The notes beneath the pieces are model-generated. The model was not told the DNA's origin. It saw only the letters and a program-made list of their open reading frames with translations, and ran no database searches. Positions 61,314 through 64,000 of a stretch of DNA of 64,000 bases are shown here, in pieces; positions within the stretch are counted from its first letter, which is position 1, and every line of letters begins with the position of its first letter. The position numbers and the translations under genes are program-made. The stretch is taken from NCBI RefSeq assembly GCF_047553045.1, contig NZ_CP180208.1, positions 1,798,001-1,862,000 on the forward strand, written 5' to 3'. This stretch comes from Sphingomonas_L flavalba_A. GTDB lineage: Bacteria; Pseudomonadota; Alphaproteobacteria; Sphingomonadales; Sphingomonadaceae.

Positions 61314-61628
61314 TCACTCGGATCGTGGCATCGTGATCGCAGGAAACGGAAAGTCCGAGTGCAGGCTGAGCATGAGGATAGCCAGCCGCCTGAGACCCAT
61401 CGACAGAAAATAATATGAATACGACAACTCCTCTTCGAGACCGTTCTCCGCAATGAACGTTTCGTGAAGATCGAGCTCTTTCAGCGCACCAGCAAGAAGG
61501 CCCCCCCGATGGTCACGCGCGAGCTGCTGTGAGATTCTGTTCTCCTCTTCGGAGAGGCTCTGCAAGAACTCAACGATCCAAGCCTTCTCTTCAGCAGAAA
61601 GCGCTACGGGTTCTCTAGGTTGAGCCAT
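61314..61628 (-). CDS. Hypothetical protein, paralogue of the divergent neighbour
   Basis: 104 aa from ATG 61626-61628 (a GTG two codons earlier is possible). Core FLQSLSEEENRISQQLARDH, GLLAGALKELDL and a terminal PAITMPR. The gene across the 68-bp divergent gap encodes a protein with the same pattern (see 61697). No known domain; mostly helical, cytosolic. Confidence 0.7.
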   Translation of the reverse strand: MAQPREPVALSAEEKAWIVEFLQSLSEEENRISQQLARDHRGGLLAGALKELDLHETFIAENGLEEELSYSYYFLSMGLRRLAILMLSLHSDFPFPAITMPRSE

Positions 61629-61696
61629 GTTCACAGCACCATCGAGGTTGTGGAGGAGCCTTGCTGAAACGCAGGTGATTTGGGATCGCTATCGTG

Positions 61697-62310
61697 ATGG
61701 AGAATCTGCGCGAATTCTATGATCACCTCAACGAGGCGGAGCGGCAACTTTCTGCGGAGGTTGCGGCGGACCGGGTGGGTCTCCTCATGCGAATCGCCGT
61801 GAATGAGCTCGATCTCGATTTCGAAGGCTTCCATCGAGGGGCAGCGTCCGATGAAGTGGATCAGGAACGATCGTATATCATCCGCATTGGCGTTGTTCGG
61901 ATACTCAAGCTGGCAATGGAGGCGCATCGCGAATTTGAAGCGCCCGCCATAACAATTCAGCGCGATCTCAGATATTCGGGCCCTGTCCTCCAGCTGATCG
62001 CCATAGCCGGGACGATCGAACATGGTCGTCGCGTGGCGCAGAGCCTCTCTGCCGTCGGCGGGCGCATCGAAAAACTGGAAGACAGCTTTCGGATAACTCT
62101 CCCTTCGAAGCTCCCTGATCTCGAACTACACGAGCGAGAGCTGGAGCGGCTTCATGTCGGAAATCATCGCTCGTTTCTCTCCGAGGGCTACGAGGCAATC
62201 GTCGGCGAGAAGATCGGTGACGAGGTCAGGACGCTGCTGACCGATCTGGTCTACCCGTTCCGAACACACTTCAGCCACGGCGCTGGGGCAGCGGGCGGGC
62301 GCGGCGACGC
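61697..62310 (+). pseudogene. Hypothetical protein, paralogue of 61314-61628, 3' end lost into abiEii
   Basis: From ATG 61697 the frame gives FYDHLNEAERQLSAEVAADR, VNELDL and PAITIQRD, matching the divergent neighbour (about 13 of 34 identical in the first block). It continues with plausible coding sequence (LHERELERLHVGNHRSFLSE, then VRTLLTDLVYPFR) to about 62310. Beyond that the frame stays open only as the antisense of abiEii to 63187. The gene therefore looks truncated or fused at its 3' end by recombination. The end coordinate is approximate. Confidence 0.55.
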
Positions 62311-62311
62311 G

Positions 62312-63178
62312 CTACGGCGTGGTCGACAGCCTCTGACAGGAAGGGCCGACAAGCGCCCAAGCAGCTTCGACGACTTCTTCGAAGGCCAGTTCCTTAAGAT
62401 CGAGCGATGCGGCGTAGGCGTGCCATTGAGTTCGTTTGGCATCGTCACCGATCATGGCATCGGACAGCCCGGGCGGTCGGTCCGCCGGGATGGAGGTTCC
62501 ACGTCGCTCGAAGGTGGCTCGGATAGCTGCATCCAGATCGTCAGGAGCTATCTCCAGCGCCCGGGGGATCGCCCAGAGGTCGAAATAGTCCTTCATCCGA
62601 CCGTTGGCGATGCCGAGTGCCACCATCGCCTGAAACTTCTCGGCGATGACCGATGCAGGCGGATAGATCCGGATCTCCGGCTCATCCATGCCCAGCATCG
62701 AGGGATAGGCCATGGTCCGGGCAGCGTCGGCGAGCGCGTCACCGAAGCCGATGTCGATCGTGACGGGTATCCGGGTCCTTTCAAGATAGGCATCGGCACG
62801 CAGCCGCACGCCACCATATTCCATCTCTTCCCGGATGACGGCGGTCCTCAGGCTTGCCGTGTCGAAGGCAAGTCCGTCGTCAGCATCGATCGACAGGACC
62901 CCGGCAAATACCTCGCGCAGGTAGTCAGGGTCGGAGTCCCCGTGACCCAGAAAGTCCGCATCTCTCGTCTCGCGCGAGCTGCTTTCGATCCAGAGGGTGA
63001 CGAGCATGCCTCCTTTCAGAATGAAGGTGCCACGATGTTCGGAGATCGAAAGGCGATAGAGCAGCCGCTCGAGGGCATAGCGGACGAGCACCACATCATA
63101 GGCTCGCCCTTCGGCGCGAGCGAGGTTCAGCAGCCGCTGCTTGACGGAGGCCGCAATGTTCACTGGCGCCTTAGCCAT
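62312..63178 (-). CDS. abiEii: AbiEii-type nucleotidyltransferase toxin
   Basis: 288 aa. Nucleotidyltransferase motifs: FILKGGMLVTLW, the catalytic pair region ETRDADFLG, VTIDIGFGD and AEKFQAMVALG followed by RMKDYFDLW (DUF1814). Such toxins block growth, for MenT relatives by adding pyrimidines to tRNA acceptor ends. The ATG overlaps the antitoxin stop by 8 bp. With the upstream gene it forms an abortive-infection or stabilisation module. Confidence 0.92.
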   Translation of the reverse strand: MAKAPVNIAASVKQRLLNLARAEGRAYDVVLVRYALERLLYRLSISEHRGTFILKGGMLVTLWIESSSRETRDADFLGHGDSDPDYLREVFAGVLSIDADDGLAFDTASLRTAVIREEMEYGGVRLRADAYLERTRIPVTIDIGFGDALADAARTMAYPSMLGMDEPEIRIYPPASVIAEKFQAMVALGIANGRMKDYFDLWAIPRALEIAPDDLDAAIRATFERRGTSIPADRPPGLSDAMIGDDAKRTQWHAYAASLDLKELAFEEVVEAAWALVGPSCQRLSTTP

Positions 63179-63794
63179 TGGAAGTGAGTGCCTCGAGATA
63201 GGGACGCATGATGTTCCATGCGTCGCCAGCCATTGCCGCTTCTGCGATCGATGCCGGCGTCGCCCTGCGCTGATCCAGCGTGGCGCGGAGTGCTTCCACT
63301 GCGACGGATCGATCGACCAGCTTTCGATTTCGGAAGACGTCTGCGAGGGTCTTGGGGATCGAATAGATCGGGACGCGGGTCCCCGAGATCGTGTGGTGCT
63401 CGATTCCCTGCTGCATGTATCTGTCCCGGAACTCGACGATGCGGACCGGTGGATAGGACGAAGCGGACGGGCTCCAGTCCTTCACGCTGACCGCCATCCA
63501 GACCTTGCGTGGCATCTGGTCGGTCAGCTCATGGTATGCCAGCGCAGAGACCATCGCCACGACGCCACGAGGGACCTTCTTCGCTGCCTCTGCCAGTGCC
63601 TGATGGGTGTCGATATCGCTGTCAGGTCGCTGATAGAGGCCGCGCGAGATGCGGATCAGTTCACCGGCCGCAACGGCGCGGGAAATGGTCTTGGGATCGA
63701 TACCCTCGCTGCGAAGCTCGTATGCCCGCACGATCGGCTTCTGCATTAGCAGCTGGGCAAGGAGGGTTCGCTGGGGTTGCTGCGTTTCGCTCAT
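63171..63794 (-). CDS. abiEi: AbiEi-type antitoxin / autorepressor
   Basis: 207 aa. N-terminal winged helix RAYELRSEGIDPKTISRAVA then GELIRISRGLYQRPD, followed by the AbiEi C-terminal domain with HHTISGTRVPIYSIPKTLAD. AbiEi neutralises AbiEii and represses the operon by binding inverted repeats in the promoter; two such repeats lie directly upstream here. Confidence 0.93.
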   Translation of the reverse strand: MSETQQPQRTLLAQLLMQKPIVRAYELRSEGIDPKTISRAVAAGELIRISRGLYQRPDSDIDTHQALAEAAKKVPRGVVAMVSALAYHELTDQMPRKVWMAVSVKDWSPSASSYPPVRIVEFRDRYMQQGIEHHTISGTRVPIYSIPKTLADVFRNRKLVDRSVAVEALRATLDQRRATPASIAEAAMAGDAWNIMRPYLEALTSNG

Positions 63795-63796
63795 TG

Positions 63797-63842
63797 GTCA
63801 CATAACCTGGGTCTGGCTGGCTTGAGACCCAGGTTATGTGAC
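63797..63842. promoter_or_regulatory. AbiEi operator candidate, inverted repeat 1
   Basis: Perfect 18-bp arms GTCACATAACCTGGGTCT (63797-63814) and its reverse complement (63825-63842) with a 10-bp spacer. It begins 2 bp before the abiEi start codon, so binding would cover the ribosome-binding and promoter region. Confidence 0.8.
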
Positions 63843-63851
63843 GCGGCCGCT

Positions 63852-63897
63852 GTCACATAACCTGGGTTTGTGCGGGATGAGACCCAGGTTATGTGAC
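63852..63897. promoter_or_regulatory. AbiEi operator candidate, inverted repeat 2
   Basis: Same 18-bp arms (63852-63869 and 63880-63897), one mismatch (TTT for TCT), again with a 10-bp spacer. Its centre is 55 bp from that of repeat 1, about five helical turns, placing both on one face of the DNA for cooperative binding. Confidence 0.8.
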
Positions 63898-63910
63898 AGG
63901 TGTGAATGTT

Positions 63911-64000
63911 TCAATCGCTCTTCGCTTTTGGTCGGACCAGCGCGCTCTCGTGGGCGAGATCATCGGACCGAAGCCATGCCACGACGTCCTCCAGTGTCGA
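63911..64000 (-). CDS. C-terminal end of an unidentified protein (partial)
   Basis: The minus strand reads in one frame from the window edge to TGA at 63911-63913. The last 29 residues are LEDVVAWLRSDDLAHESALV and then RPKAKSD, preceded by two more residues. The gene start lies outside the window. Too short to name. Confidence 0.5.
   Translation of the reverse strand, partial: STLEDVVAWLRSDDLAHESALVRPKAKSD

Noticed and set aside
61631..62023. A 130-codon minus-strand frame that could be a small protein
   Set aside because: The plus-strand frame here has a paralogue next door and better codon-position bias, so the minus-strand frame is treated as its shadow.
62340..63187. C-terminal two thirds of the 497-codon plus-strand frame
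   Set aside because: It is the exact antisense of abiEii, whose nucleotidyltransferase motifs are intact; only the first ~205 codons look real.
63797..63897. CRISPR-like repeat unit
   Set aside because: Only two repeat units, each a palindrome with a 10-bp spacer, placed at a toxin-antitoxin promoter; no cas genes in the window.

Overview
The window is high-GC alphaproteobacterial DNA, most likely from the Sphingomonadales: the gene order, the long Ala/Lys/Pro-rich NuoC tail, and the type of Trb conjugation island all fit a sphingomonad. The left 27.8 kb is chromosomal. The right 36 kb is mobile DNA.

Positions 1-6543 (minus strand) hold the head of a complex I operon, nuoA-B-C-D-E-(49-aa membrane protein)-F-G, with nuoG cut by the window edge. 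Housekeeping genes follow on the same strand: an inositol monophosphatase family protein, efp, thiE, an O-methyltransferase and a class I fructose-bisphosphate aldolase. An IS5-family element sits at about 10.5-11.35 kb. From 11.4 to 21.2 kb there is a divergent catabolic locus. Leftward it encodes a secreted cytochrome c, two FMN 2-hydroxyacid dehydrogenases with Tat-like leaders, and an MHS-family permease. Rightward it encodes a DUF2848 protein, amidase, cupin, MarR regulator, flavin reductase and an HpaB-like FADH2 monooxygenase. Two related palindromes, one before the DUF2848 gene and one before marR, look like operators of this MarR protein. A secreted S9 peptidase, plsC, a YdcF-family gene, ftsX/ftsE and a zinc-ribbon gene complete the chromosome up to tRNA-Leu(GAG).

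An integrative and conjugative element of 30.6 kb is inserted at the 3' end of tRNA-Leu, between two 14-bp direct repeats (27849-27862 and 58457-58470). Its tyrosine integrase lies just inside the right repeat. Its backbone is traG-copG-trbBCDEJLFGI-DUF2274-alpA on the minus strand, plus a DUF3363-type relaxase with an oriT-like region upstream. Between traG and the relaxase lies the most interesting part of the window, a six-gene plus-strand cargo operon (40573-48499). It encodes an M.PvuII-like N4-cytosine methyltransferase, a PLD-nuclease/DEAD helicase, a 68-aa protein, a DndD/Rad50-like ATPase with a zinc hook, a 125-aa protein, and a 743-aa protein that carries an RNA polymerase alpha-CTD, a sigma-70 region 4 and three winged-helix-like segments. 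It looks like a modification-linked anti-phage system of a type I cannot name. The right part of the element also holds a nuclease gene, an IS3-family element, a truncated aldehyde dehydrogenase with an intact alanine dehydrogenase of lower GC, and a RelE/HigA-like toxin-antitoxin pair.

The DNA to the right of attR (58.5-64 kb) is layered wreckage: a serine-recombinase tail, remnants of two IS elements, a complete IS3-family element, and a second oriT-like sequence resembling the ICE's own. Beyond that lie a divergent pair of small paralogous genes and an AbiE toxin-antitoxin operon preceded by two long, nearly identical inverted repeats.
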